A DNA stretch of 64,000 bases from Nocardioides sp. GTDB lineage: Bacteria > Actinomycetota > Actinomycetes > Propionibacteriales > Nocardioidaceae. A program made the translations under genes and the position numbers. Positions 43,771 to 51,569 of this stretch are shown here, piece by piece. Below the pieces are notes generated by a model. That model was not told where the DNA came from. It saw only the letters and a list, made by a program, of their open reading frames with translations, and made no database searches. Location of the stretch: positions 1-64,000 of the forward strand of contig NZ_JAURVJ010000044.1 in NCBI RefSeq assembly GCF_030655615.1, in the 5' to 3' direction. The number at the start of each line of letters is the position of its first letter. Positions within the stretch are counted from its first letter, which is position 1.

Positions 43771-45101
43771 CAGGCCACCTGCGCCCGGTTGTAGGCCGCG
43801 TCGAAGCACCGGTAGGTGTCGTCGCTGCTGAGGTGCGGCATGTGAACCAGCAGGTCGGAGGGGAGGTTTGAGTCCTTGCCGATGCCTGCGACCTGGCTGA
43901 CCGCGTTGTAGGGGATCCCTGCGACAAGGGCCTGGGTGAGCCAGGTGTGACGCGCCCGGGCGGCCTTGAAGTCAGCGAAGACGGTGCTGCGGGCCCGCAT
44001 CTTCGGCACGAGCGATGAGATGGCGTCTGCACGGTCGGCGAGGAACGTGGGACGGAACAGGTAGTCGTCGAACCGCAGTTCGCGGCTGCGGGTCAGGAGC
44101 CACTGGCCGTACTGGCCGTAGACCGGGACGTGGCGGACCCACATGCCGCCGCTGATCACTTCGAGGACGACACGGCGGCCGACCTGGGTGACCTGGCGGG
44201 CCTTGAAGGCGTGCACCTCGTCGCTTCGGATGCCGCCGCCGAAGGTCAAGGAGAGAAGCGACCGCGATTCGGCCCCGACCCAGTCGTCGATGGCGCAGGC
44301 CGCGGTCCACATGCGGTCTCGTGAGCGGCTGCTGTAGGGCGCGCTGGCTGCCTTGCGGGTCCCTCGACGTCGGGGGGTTCCCTGGCGGGCCAGGCGACGA
44401 AGTTGGGAGGCGTAGGTGTCTCGGGTCTGGTCGGTGACGCCGCTCTTCTCGAAGTTGAGGTAGTCGGCGAGGGCGTCCTCGTTGAGGTCGCGGTCGGGCC
44501 TGAAGGTCGAGTCGGGGGTGTTGTGAAGGCACCACCGCGCGAACGAGGTTCCGATCGTCATCATCGAACGGTCCGAGACGAAGGAGGTGAAGGAGACCTG
44601 GCAGATCAGTTCGATGACGGTGGCCTTCACGGCGGCGACGTCGTGCTTCGGGCCTTCGGGAAACATGGCTTGGAGAGCTGCTCGACGGACGTCGTCACCG
44701 ACGGTGTCGCCCTCGGTCAGGAGCCGGAACTCGGCAGCCTGAGTGCTGGAACCGGCGGCGGTGTCGGTCCGGCCGATCTGTGCCGCCGGTGGGGTGGTGC
44801 CGTGCTCGGTCGTGGCGGTCACGGCTCCGGGTGTCGCCACGGCGGTCGTCCCGGCGGTCGTCCCGGCGGTCGCCCCGGCGGTCGCCGTGTTGGAGGTGTG
44901 GGCTGGGAGGACGACGTCGCCGGAGCCTTCTCGGCCTGTGTTCGATGCCGCCGTCGTGGGCGAGGGGCGATCCGTGGGGGGTGTCGCCACGCTTGAGGCG
45001 GAGGCGGATGCGGCTGCTGCTCGGGCGCGAATCATGGGGTCGTCTGCGTCGCGCTGAGCGATCTGGGCCGGGGTGAGGCGCTTGCGTGCGTTCTTGGTCA
45101 T
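43770..45101 (-). CDS. Tyrosine-recombinase-like protein (443 aa), degenerate catalytic set
   Basis: An Ala/Thr-rich N-terminal ~130 residues is followed by a SAM-like helical domain (ALADYLNFEKSGVTDQTRDT) and a C-terminal domain resembling a tyrosine recombinase. GGGIRSDEVHAFKARQ corresponds to the first catalytic Arg box, ARARHTWLTQALVAGIPYNA to the R-H-T box and DDTYRCFDAAY may contain the Tyr. The His of HxxR appears to be Ala, so activity is uncertain. ATG 45101 overlaps the previous stop by four bases. Low-complexity TAGTTAGTTAV-type repeats occur near residue 75. The co-operonic DDE-type gene makes an unusual two-recombinase element. Confidence 0.6.
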   Translation of the reverse strand: MTKNARKRLTPAQIAQRDADDPMIRARAAAASASASSVATPPTDRPSPTTAASNTGREGSGDVVLPAHTSNTATAGATAGTTAGTTAVATPGAVTATTEHGTTPPAAQIGRTDTAAGSSTQAAEFRLLTEGDTVGDDVRRAALQAMFPEGPKHDVAAVKATVIELICQVSFTSFVSDRSMMTIGTSFARWCLHNTPDSTFRPDRDLNEDALADYLNFEKSGVTDQTRDTYASQLRRLARQGTPRRRGTRKAASAPYSSRSRDRMWTAACAIDDWVGAESRSLLSLTFGGGIRSDEVHAFKARQVTQVGRRVVLEVISGGMWVRHVPVYGQYGQWLLTRSRELRFDDYLFRPTFLADRADAISSLVPKMRARSTVFADFKAARARHTWLTQALVAGIPYNAVSQVAGIGKDSNLPSDLLVHMPHLSSDDTYRCFDAAYNRAQVA

Positions 45102-45409
45102 CGCAGGTCCCCATCGCTGGCAACGGGCGAGCCGTGTCCGAGGTCCGCGAGGTACGCCAGGTACTCGAGGCGCTGCTCGTCGGTCGCCGCTGAACCCGTC
45201 ACGAGGGTGGCGATCCGGGAGAGTTGGTTGCGCCTGGCTCGGCTTACGGTCTGTGCGGCGGGGGGTTCTGCGGACTGCTTGGCCTTGGAGGCGTCGTAGT
45301 CGTCGAGGACGTCCAGGATGAAGCCGGTTGCGGCCAGGGCGTCCAATACGTCGCGGTGCGACCTGTCGACGTTGACCGGCAGAGTCTGTGGAGCGAGAGT
45401 TGTACTCAT
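45098..45409 (-). CDS. First gene of the mobile-element operon (103 aa)
   Basis: No family recognised. Helical and soluble: VNVDRSHRDVLDALAATGFI, DDYDASKAKQSAEPPAAQTV and ATDEQRLEYLAYLADLGHGS. It precedes the recombinase-like gene with an ATGA overlap. A small first gene may be a regulator or targeting partner, but no HTH is obvious. ATG 45409. The 611-bp gap upstream holds a 30-bp palindrome and direct repeats. Confidence 0.7.
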   Translation of the reverse strand: MSTTLAPQTLPVNVDRSHRDVLDALAATGFILDVLDDYDASKAKQSAEPPAAQTVSRARRNQLSRIATLVTGSAATDEQRLEYLAYLADLGHGSPVASDGDLR

Positions 45410-45540
45410 CGAAGCGGTTTCCTAGTTCTGTTTCGGTGGATCCCGGTCCTGGTAAGGCCGGGGTGCAACTTCGGGCAGGCGCGCTGATGCGCCGGTCCGG
45501 GGAGGCGGTCGCCGCGTCAACGGCGGCCGTCTCCTTCGCA

Positions 45541-45570
45541 CCACGATGTAACGGATCCGCTACATCGTGG
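45541..45570. promoter_or_regulatory. 30-bp palindrome in the divergent gap
   Basis: CCACGATGTA (45541-45550) and TACATCGTGG (45561-45570) are perfect 10-bp arms around ACGGATCCGC, itself nearly palindromic (CGGATCCG). Only one base pair in the 30 bp is mismatched. Placed between the divergent recombinase operon and the zinc-ribbon gene, it is a candidate operator or recombination site. Confidence 0.75.
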
Positions 45571-45877
45571 ATGGCGGGTCACAGGCGGGTCAAGCAACCA
45601 CAGACCTGTTATTCGCCCAGCGCACACGTCGTCACCTCGACGTCTGCCCCGTGTCGGCCAGCAGATCCGGCCGGTGACCCGGACCTGCTTGCGGCGACAT
45701 GGGTAAGCCTGCAGCATCGGACGGCCACCGTGCATGAGCTCAAGACCCGACCGTGGCGACACGAATCCGACACCAATCCGGCGCGAGTTCGCGCTGACAT
45801 CCCGCCCTCGTCGGCGCGCGGCCGAACACGGGCGCAACCGCCCGCATTCACGGCGCCCAACCGGCCCGGACGGAACC

Positions 45878-45913
45878 CGCCGCACGAATAGACGGCGAGA
45901 CGCCGCACGAATA
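45878..45913. repeat. Direct repeat pair CGCCGCACGAATA
   Basis: Identical 13-mers at 45878-45890 and 45901-45913, 23 bp apart, about two helical turns. They lie 110-140 bp upstream of the zinc-ribbon gene, with related ACACGAATCC sequence near 45759. The rest of the 45410-46020 gap contains no gene that I can support. Confidence 0.6.
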
Positions 45914-46020
45914 CGACGCGAATTCGCGACACTTACGTCCGGGGCCAGAACCCCGATTACGCGTCCGAAGATCCGGCCAAACGACGTGGCCGATCGCCCC
46001 GCTTCACCACAGGAGTGAGC

Positions 46021-46527
46021 ATGCTTCCCCCCGGCGTCACCTACGACAAGGCCAGACACCCACCCGAGTCAGCCCCCATCGGGGAGCAGCAACTGATCAC
46101 CGCACCGGACGCCGGGCTCAAACGCCGACGAGCAGCCGACGGCACCCCCTACTGCGCCTGCTGCGACGACACCCTGCTCCCCTCCAAAGGGCCCGGACGC
46201 CCCCGCGCCACCTGCGGGGCCTGCACCGAAGACCGCCGCAGAGCCAGGGACACCGCCTACAACGACCGCAAGCAAGCCGAAAGAGCCGCCCGGTCCTCAG
46301 GCGGCCAACCCCACGTCGGCCTCACCCGGGCCGACGTCCAAGAACTCTCCACCCTCATCGACCAACTCTCACTCGCCGTCGGACGGTCCTCGACCCACTT
46401 CCAGTCACAACACGAAGGCACCTGGCAACACGCACTCCTGCTTTGCTCCAAAGACCTCGTCGCCTGGCGCGAAAGCGCCCTCCCACCCGTCGTCACCCGC
46501 CGATACGAAAACACCGACACCGACTGA
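46021..46527 (+). CDS. Zinc-ribbon protein of the mobile element (168 aa)
   Basis: A CxxC...CxxC zinc ribbon is visible at PYCACCDDTLLPSKGPGRPR followed by ATCGACTEDRRRARD, near residues 43-70. A basic helical segment (AYNDRKQAERAARSSGGQPH) and a helical C-terminus (VQELSTLIDQLSLAVGRSST) follow. ATG 46021 is chosen over GTG 46015 because AGGAG is properly spaced for it. Codon use (CAC, CCC, AAC) matches the minus-strand operon, so it likely belongs to the same element, transcribed divergently. A DNA-binding regulator or recombination accessory is plausible. Confidence 0.65.
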   Translation: MLPPGVTYDKARHPPESAPIGEQQLITAPDAGLKRRRAADGTPYCACCDDTLLPSKGPGRPRATCGACTEDRRRARDTAYNDRKQAERAARSSGGQPHVGLTRADVQELSTLIDQLSLAVGRSSTHFQSQHEGTWQHALLLCSKDLVAWRESALPPVVTRRYENTDTD

Positions 46528-46653
46528 CCCTCAGCACCACGCGAGGTCGATTGCTCAACACGGCGGGTGCCCCCCGACGTCAATACGACCACCAAGGCGC
46601 CCAACCGCGACATGTGGTCGACGAGCAGCAGCGGGATCGACCCATTGCGCCCT

Positions 46654-46680
46654 GCGACGTCCACTCATGAGTGACGTCGC
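46654..46680. terminator. Imperfect palindrome between convergent genes
   Basis: GCGACGT...ACGTCGC with a perfect 12-bp core CACTCATGAGTG (46662-46673) and a single unpaired base. It lies between the stops at 46527 (+) and 46781 (-) and could terminate both. As the element's right side is not otherwise marked, it may also be a recombination site. Nothing else is seen in 46528-46780. Confidence 0.45.
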
Positions 46681-46780
46681 GGCCCGAAGGTCTGCGGTTA
46701 GCACGTCGTGTCGTTTGCGGCCTATCCCCCGACCTCACTCCTCGGTTGGGCTTCGACCCCTCGCACACCGCCGAGGTAAC

Positions 46781-47614
46781 TCAGGTGTCGGCGTCCCGCC
46801 GCAACTGTTGACGTCTTTCAATCTCCGAAGGCAACTTGGCTCGGCACTCGCAGCCCTCGCCGAGCGAACAACCCATCGAATGGAACGGGACGTCGAGTTC
46901 GTCCCAGCAGCGAAGCCGGAACCTCGGGCCGGGACCTTCGTCCTCGCTCAGCGGACCACCTACGACCGCAGCACCCGGCCACTTGGCGACCACATGGCGC
47001 ATGAGGAAGAACGCGACTACCTGGTGGCGGCAGTGCGGATCGTCGTTGACCCGGATCATGTCCAAGCTGACTTGCGGAGGTGAAGCCTTTAAATGTCGGA
47101 GCCCAAGAGACACTGATCCCAGCGAATGCCCCGCCCGCATGCAGTGGAGGACCTGCCTCGCGCTCCCCCGCGTCTGCGTCACCGGCGCCCAGTCGGCCTC
47201 AAACTCAAACGCGTCGTACAGAGATGGCGCATCGCCAGGCTGGAATCCAGGAAGCCCGAGGCGCACGCGCGCCGTCTCGGCCGCTACAGGTCCCGCTTCG
47301 CCCAACTCGGACGGGGCATGTTTGTTGGTGGGCCTGGGGAGGCCAGTCTGAGCGGACCAGGACTCCGCTTCAGCGGTACGAAGGTTCGAGTGTCGCAGGG
47401 GGTGCCGTCCGTTCACGGCGCGTGCGAGGTCCGTTGCGAAGCCATGGCGGCGGCTGTCCGGTCGAGTCCAGATGATGCGTATCGGCGATTCGTCTTCGAA
47501 CGCTGAAGTAAGCCACGTCAGTACGCATGCAACGCGTCCGTGCGAGATCAGGACCGCCCCGTCATCCCCGTAAATCAACGACTTCACGAAGCGGACGTCG
47601 AGACCGGGATTCAC
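46781..47614 (-). CDS. GNAT-like hypothetical protein (277 aa)
   Basis: The N-terminal half resembles an acetyltransferase: GRVACVLTWLTSAFEDESPI (strands) then IIWTRPDSRRHGFATDLARA, which fits the R-R-x-G-x-A/T acetyl-CoA loop, and HSNLRTAEAESWSAQTGLPR. The C-terminal half (VSLDMIRVNDDPHCRHQVVA) may be a second degenerate copy of the same fold. I do not know the substrate. The track start is TTG 47626; GTG 47614 is more likely. Same direction as the ART-like gene 58 bp upstream, so possibly co-transcribed. Confidence 0.55.
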   Translation of the reverse strand: MNPGLDVRFVKSLIYGDDGAVLISHGRVACVLTWLTSAFEDESPIRIIWTRPDSRRHGFATDLARAVNGRHPLRHSNLRTAEAESWSAQTGLPRPTNKHAPSELGEAGPVAAETARVRLGLPGFQPGDAPSLYDAFEFEADWAPVTQTRGSARQVLHCMRAGHSLGSVSLGLRHLKASPPQVSLDMIRVNDDPHCRHQVVAFFLMRHVVAKWPGAAVVGGPLSEDEGPGPRFRLRCWDELDVPFHSMGCSLGEGCECRAKLPSEIERRQQLRRDADT

Positions 47615-47671
47615 GTGCCCAGTCAATCAGAATGAACGACCGCGCCACGGCCGTGCTCGACGACGACAGGC

Positions 47672-48319
47672 TCATATGGACGGTGTGTACAGCTCCAACT
47701 GAAGCTCGCGGGCATCGATGACCCATTCATCCTCAGCACGAGTGTTGTAGCGGGCCAGCACCAGTTGCGGAGGGACGACCGTCGTCCAAACCCCGCCACG
47801 GCTTGCGCCTGCCGTGGCACCAGCAAAGTCAGCGGCAACATGAATGTCGGTCGTCCAGGCCAACCCACGGGCACGTTCAGTCGGTGCTCCACGCCAGACC
47901 TGTGTGGGCGAGGTCGGCTGCTCGAACGGCTCGTCGGGGTCGCATGTGAAACCGACGACCCTGAACGCCGCCACCCAGTCGTCGGTACCGATCGCTGCCT
48001 CCGGCGAGTTGTCCAGGCTCCAAGCCCTAGACAGCGCCCTATCAGCCGCGCGAGGCGCCAGGCAACGTTCAGAGACAGCGGTCAGAGCGATCGTCCGGCA
48101 CGCATTGAGCCATCCAGATTGTGCGCTGTCGTCCTCGCTGCGTTGCGGGACCCCGTCGAGGACTTCGTCGAAGAGCCATTCATCCTTTGCGCCGAAGGAC
48201 CGTGATCCGGCGGCCTGCCTGAGAATCCGATCCAGGAACTGCTGCTCCTCCGGGAGCAGTTCGAATGACGGCACGGCTGATCGTAGGGCGACAGACCCGG
48301 GCGCCACGGCAACGGGCAC
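47672..48319 (-). CDS. ADP-ribosyltransferase-like protein (215 aa)
   Basis: The C-terminal half has an arrangement I recognise from ART-fold proteins in phages and defence islands: TQVWRGAPTERARGLAWTTD (Arg, then Thr-Thr in place of STS), VAADFAGATAGASRGGVWTT and NTRAEDEWVIDARELQLELY (Glu). R-[ST]T-E is the catalytic triad of arginine-type ADP-ribosyltransferases. The N-terminal half is helical (LLPEEQQFLDRILRQAAGSR). A toxin-like role is inferred, and no antitoxin is obvious. GTG start at 48319; a later GTG is possible. Confidence 0.5.
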   Translation of the reverse strand: MPVAVAPGSVALRSAVPSFELLPEEQQFLDRILRQAAGSRSFGAKDEWLFDEVLDGVPQRSEDDSAQSGWLNACRTIALTAVSERCLAPRAADRALSRAWSLDNSPEAAIGTDDWVAAFRVVGFTCDPDEPFEQPTSPTQVWRGAPTERARGLAWTTDIHVAADFAGATAGASRGGVWTTVVPPQLVLARYNTRAEDEWVIDARELQLELYTPSI

Positions 48320-48374
48320 GGGTGTCAGCGGTCAGCACGCTGACTTCTGTCGACGTCCTGTGGATGCTGCGACG

Positions 48375-49292
48375 ATGGTCTCCATGCACGGAGACACGAC
48401 ACCTGATTCCGGGACCGCCGTCGTCGAGCCTGGCCGGGCAGCTTCAGGCCATGGGGTTCTGCGGCTGAGTCACGTGCTCGAGTCCGCCGGTATCGCCGCC
48501 GAGGACGCCATCGTCATCAGGCACGTGTTCAAGACCGATGCGGACCACCTTCGCGGACCCGAGGACCTCGCCGACCGTGACAAGTTGCTTCTCTACACCT
48601 CACGGCAGGGCGTCGACGGCAAGGCGTTCCCAGCCAAGCCGCCGCGTTACTGGATCGTGTGCATCGGTGAAGGCCGCAACGCTCGTCTGATCACCGTCTA
48701 CGACAACCACGGCGAAGTGGAACGCTGGACTGCCGAGGATGGGTTCGAGGGCCGCACTTTCGACCTGCAAGAAACCGACCTGCTCGACACCTACCGACAA
48801 CGGCTGACCATCACCTGGTCCAACCCACGCCGCTGGTGTGTGTACGGCCCCACCGCAGCCAAGGGCGAAGTGGTGTCCCTGGCCGACCCGGTCGCCGAAC
48901 CGTTCCCTGGATTCGACTCCCTCATCTTGACCCAGGCGCAGCTACGCACGGTCGTCAACGACCCGCTCTACCAACACTGGCGCACCGCGCTGGAGTCGGT
49001 TCAAGGCATCTACCTCATGACCGATTCCAGCGACGGCCGCCACTATGTCGGCCAAACCGCTGGGGGCCAACGCATCCTCGGCCGCTGGTCGCAGTACGCA
49101 GGCAACGGGCACGGCGGTAATAAGGAGCTGCTCAGCCTGTTCCGCGACGACCCCCTTCACGCCGAGCACTTCGTCTACAGTCTGCTACGCGTGTTCGGGC
49201 CGTCTGTGGACCCCGAAGTCGTGTACGCCGCCGAGTCTCACTACAAGAACGCACTCATGACCCGACAACCGTTCGGCCTGAACTACAACTAA
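48375..49292 (+). CDS. GIY-YIG nuclease-family protein (305 aa)
   Basis: The C-terminal ~100 residues form a GIY-YIG domain: VQGIYLMTDSSDGRHYVGQT (GIY...YVG), RILGRWSQYAGNGHGGNKEL (Arg) and EVVYAAESHYKNALMTRQPF (Glu) with terminal Asn (GLNYN). The first ~200 residues (VLESAGIAAEDAIVIRHVFK; KPPRYWIVCIGEGRNARLIT) are unknown and may recognise DNA. Such proteins are restriction or homing-type nucleases. ATG 48375 or ATG 48384. It stands alone, divergent from the ART-like gene and convergent with the next. Confidence 0.85.
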   Translation: MVSMHGDTTPDSGTAVVEPGRAASGHGVLRLSHVLESAGIAAEDAIVIRHVFKTDADHLRGPEDLADRDKLLLYTSRQGVDGKAFPAKPPRYWIVCIGEGRNARLITVYDNHGEVERWTAEDGFEGRTFDLQETDLLDTYRQRLTITWSNPRRWCVYGPTAAKGEVVSLADPVAEPFPGFDSLILTQAQLRTVVNDPLYQHWRTALESVQGIYLMTDSSDGRHYVGQTAGGQRILGRWSQYAGNGHGGNKELLSLFRDDPLHAEHFVYSLLRVFGPSVDPEVVYAAESHYKNALMTRQPFGLNYN

Positions 49293-49351
49293 GTGCCGTA
49301 GCAAAACCTGTGATCGACATTCCGGCACACGTCGCGCCTCCCGGCCAACGC

Positions 49352-50068
49352 TCACGCCCGCTCAACGGTGGCGGAGTCCACCCACCGCGCTAGGACGCTG
49401 AAAGCGGCGAGCTGCTCCAACGCGACCTGTTCGTCGACGACCACGATCTCGTGGGACGTGGGGTTGCGGATCCCTGCGTACAGACCTTCCGCAAGAGTTC
49501 GAGCGCCACGGTGAACGCTCTGGTAAGTCTTGCTTCCGTCGTCCTGCATCGGGCGTAGGCGAGGTGCCCCGGGTTTGGGCGCATCGAGAGTGAACGCTTG
49601 GGCAAAGAGGTCTCCCTCAGAGATGTCGCGACGGCTTAGTTTCGCCTGTGCCTCCGTGTTGACCCGAATCGCGGACTGGGTGACAGCCACGGCGTGGTGT
49701 CCGGTTCGCCAGTAGGGAGCTGCAGCCTCCCAAACCCACGGGTGCAACCTTGACGCGTCCATTTCTGGCGCGTCGTCGCCGAGCCTGTCTCGGATCTCGT
49801 CTTCGCGCGTCAACATAAGCCGAGCTCTCGCCGCCCACTCCTGCAAGTGGGTCCAGCGACGTCGCTGCGCGACAGCGGGTTCCTTGGGCCAACCCGGAAT
49901 GACGCGGTCGATGATTTGCTCGACCACATGGGCTTGAGCCGCGGCGTCTGTTGATGAGCCACGTTGGACCGTGCCCATGTAGGCCGCGCTTGCTCGGTCG
50001 TCGGGGACTACCCGAGTGGTGATTGATAGGAAGAGGTCGATCTCACCGATAGCCCAGGTCTTGTCCAT
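49352..50068 (-). CDS. TIGR02391 (Ymh) family protein
   Basis: 238 aa. LHPWVWEAAAPYWRTGHHAV, RRDISEGDLFAQAFTLDAPK and LAEGLYAGIRNPTSHEIVVV match the TIGR02391/Ymh family common in defence islands. RNPTSH is an R-x4-H motif, like the RNase site of HEPN domains, and the region is all-helical, so an RNase-type abortive-infection effector is a fair inference. GGAG lies 8 bp before ATG 50068. The track start 50110 is a TTG without a ribosome site. It stands alone. Confidence 0.8.
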   Translation of the reverse strand: MDKTWAIGEIDLFLSITTRVVPDDRASAAYMGTVQRGSSTDAAAQAHVVEQIIDRVIPGWPKEPAVAQRRRWTHLQEWAARARLMLTREDEIRDRLGDDAPEMDASRLHPWVWEAAAPYWRTGHHAVAVTQSAIRVNTEAQAKLSRRDISEGDLFAQAFTLDAPKPGAPRLRPMQDDGSKTYQSVHRGARTLAEGLYAGIRNPTSHEIVVVDEQVALEQLAAFSVLARWVDSATVERA

Positions 50069-50110
50069 GCGAGTCACTCCGACAGCATGCACGAGGTCAC
50101 CGGCACTCAA

Positions 50111-50411
50111 TTGCGTTAGCCCGGCTCCGACTCGGACGGAGGCTCGCGAGCCACTTATCCGGCCGCTTGACGGTCAGACCCGCGTACTGGTGTGGATGGG
50201 AGACGCTTCACCGACCGCGATGTCGCCAGAGGGCGGCGGGGCGACCTTGCTCCTTAGTTAGGAGCTCTGTCGGCCGCCTCGTTGGATCAGTTGTGCTGAC
50301 TGCATTTGAGGCGTTCCACTCTCGTCACCGCCGCAGCTCGTGGACGGAGAGGGCGGAGGGTTGAACTGACCGACTGTCCGAACCGGGGCGTCCCTCACGT
50401 GCCAGTTTGCT
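50111..50411. other. Intergenic stretch, nothing recognised
   Basis: About 300 bp between the Ymh gene and the small membrane gene. Short ORFs on both strands lack ribosome sites and coding bias. No hairpin, repeat or promoter stood out. Confidence 0.5.
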
Positions 50412-50606
50412 CTAGGTCACAAGTCGAACGAGCTCGCGGATGAGAACCCCGACTCCCGCGCCGCCTCCGACAACGGCTGCAACTGCACCGGAGCTCCTCA
50501 GTACCTTGAGGCGGAGCGTTGGCCCCCAGCCCTGAAGCGCCAGTGCGCGGTTGGTTTTCTCCCGCTCGATGAGCAGGCGATAGAGCACTTCGCGCTTGAC
50601 CATCAT
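50412..50606 (-). CDS. Small membrane protein (63-64 aa)
   Basis: MMVKREVLYRLLIEREKTNR is followed by a TM-like stretch SSGAVAAVVGGGAGVGVLIR. The ribosome site AGAAGGAGACG directly precedes two ATGs (50606 and 50603); the second has better spacing. The gene is divergent from an alternative sigma factor 216 bp away. A membrane-anchored partner or anti-sigma-like role is possible but there is no sequence proof. Confidence 0.6.
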   Translation of the reverse strand: MMVKREVLYRLLIEREKTNRALALQGWGPTLRLKVLRSSGAVAAVVGGGAGVGVLIRELVRLVT

Positions 50607-50706
50607 CGTCTCCTTCTGCGCTCATGGTTGAGGGTTCAGGGGCGAGCCAACTGACTTGTGTCGGCTTTCGTGCCACGTCCCGTGCGCCTCTACAACAACT
50701 AGGGCC

Positions 50707-50727
50707 GGGACAAGCGACATCTGTCCC
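50707..50727. promoter_or_regulatory. Inverted repeat in the divergent sigma-factor promoter region
   Basis: GGGACA (50707-50712) and TGTCCC (50722-50727), 9-bp spacer, midway between the small membrane gene and the sigma gene. TATAAG at about 50792 may be part of the sigma-gene promoter. Function inferred from position. Confidence 0.4.
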
Positions 50728-50822
50728 ACGAAACTTGACTGAAGGTTTTCCTACGTTGGAGGGACGTTTGCGCGAGCGACTGCCCCTATAAGTTTCGCAG
50801 GAGCAGCGACGACGGGGACGGG

Positions 50823-51569
50823 ATGACGACAGCCGGTGCATTGAGGGGAAGCTCTGGCCCTGAGCCAGCAGACCAGCATGCGCTCAATCTGCAGCGCGAT
50901 GGTGTCTGGGTGCTTGCCGTGAAGGAGGCTGGTTACTCGGGAGAGCCATTCGACCTGGGTGCAGACCTACTGATCGGATCGGCGGTCGAGCGCGTCAAGG
51001 CCATGGTCTTGACGGGACGGATGTTCGACGAGTGCGCCCGGCTGGGCCGCCCCGTCCCAAGTGCGACGGCCGGACTGAGACAACTGCGAGCGTGCCCCTC
51101 TGACCTGGACCTGTTGGCGTGGCACGTCGTCGAGCGGGCTTGGGCACGGTTCCTCCGCGACGCTCTGATGAGCTCGAAGTGGAACCCGGAAGGGGGCGCG
51201 ACCCTCGTTCAATGGTTGGTCGGCACCTGCATCCAAGAGTTCAAGGACAGCTACAAGCAATGGCTCCCTGGGTATCTGCGCCGAAGCGACATACTCGTGG
51301 ACCCCACCTCGATGACTGAGCTGTTGACGAACCCCAGCGGCATAGCCGCCGGAAGAGATGCCCCGCCGTTCTACCTAGATGAGGAGGCGGAGGACCTCCT
51401 AGAGCAGCTTCCTGACATCACGCAGCAGACGGTAGTACTGATTGCGCTGGGCTATTCAAAGACCGAGGTCGCAGCGATACTCGGGATCACACCCAGCGCG
51501 GTCCGAAGCCAACTAGCCAGAGCCCGCACTGCTCTCGACGAGCGGTATCCAGGACGGAGGCGGGCATGA
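50823..51569 (+). CDS. Alternative sigma-70-family factor (248 aa)
   Basis: A region-2-like segment (LAWHVVERAWARFLRDALMS; WNPEGGATLVQWLVGTCIQE; DSYKQWLPGYLRR) resembles the Trp-Asn-Pro type of actinobacterial sigma factors. A clear region-4 HTH follows: LEQLPDITQQTVVLIALGYS, KTEVAAILGITPSAVRSQLA and RARTALDE. About 70 N-terminal residues are unassigned. It should direct RNA polymerase to an unknown set of promoters. ATG 50823, weak ribosome site GGGGACGGG. Its stop overlaps the next gene's ATG by four bases (ATGA). Confidence 0.8.
   Translation: MTTAGALRGSSGPEPADQHALNLQRDGVWVLAVKEAGYSGEPFDLGADLLIGSAVERVKAMVLTGRMFDECARLGRPVPSATAGLRQLRACPSDLDLLAWHVVERAWARFLRDALMSSKWNPEGGATLVQWLVGTCIQEFKDSYKQWLPGYLRRSDILVDPTSMTELLTNPSGIAAGRDAPPFYLDEEAEDLLEQLPDITQQTVVLIALGYSKTEVAAILGITPSAVRSQLARARTALDERYPGRRRA

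Noticed and set aside
45410-46020. CRISPR-like or iteron array
   Set aside because: Only one pair of 13-bp repeats, not evenly spaced units. Recorded as a direct repeat pair only.
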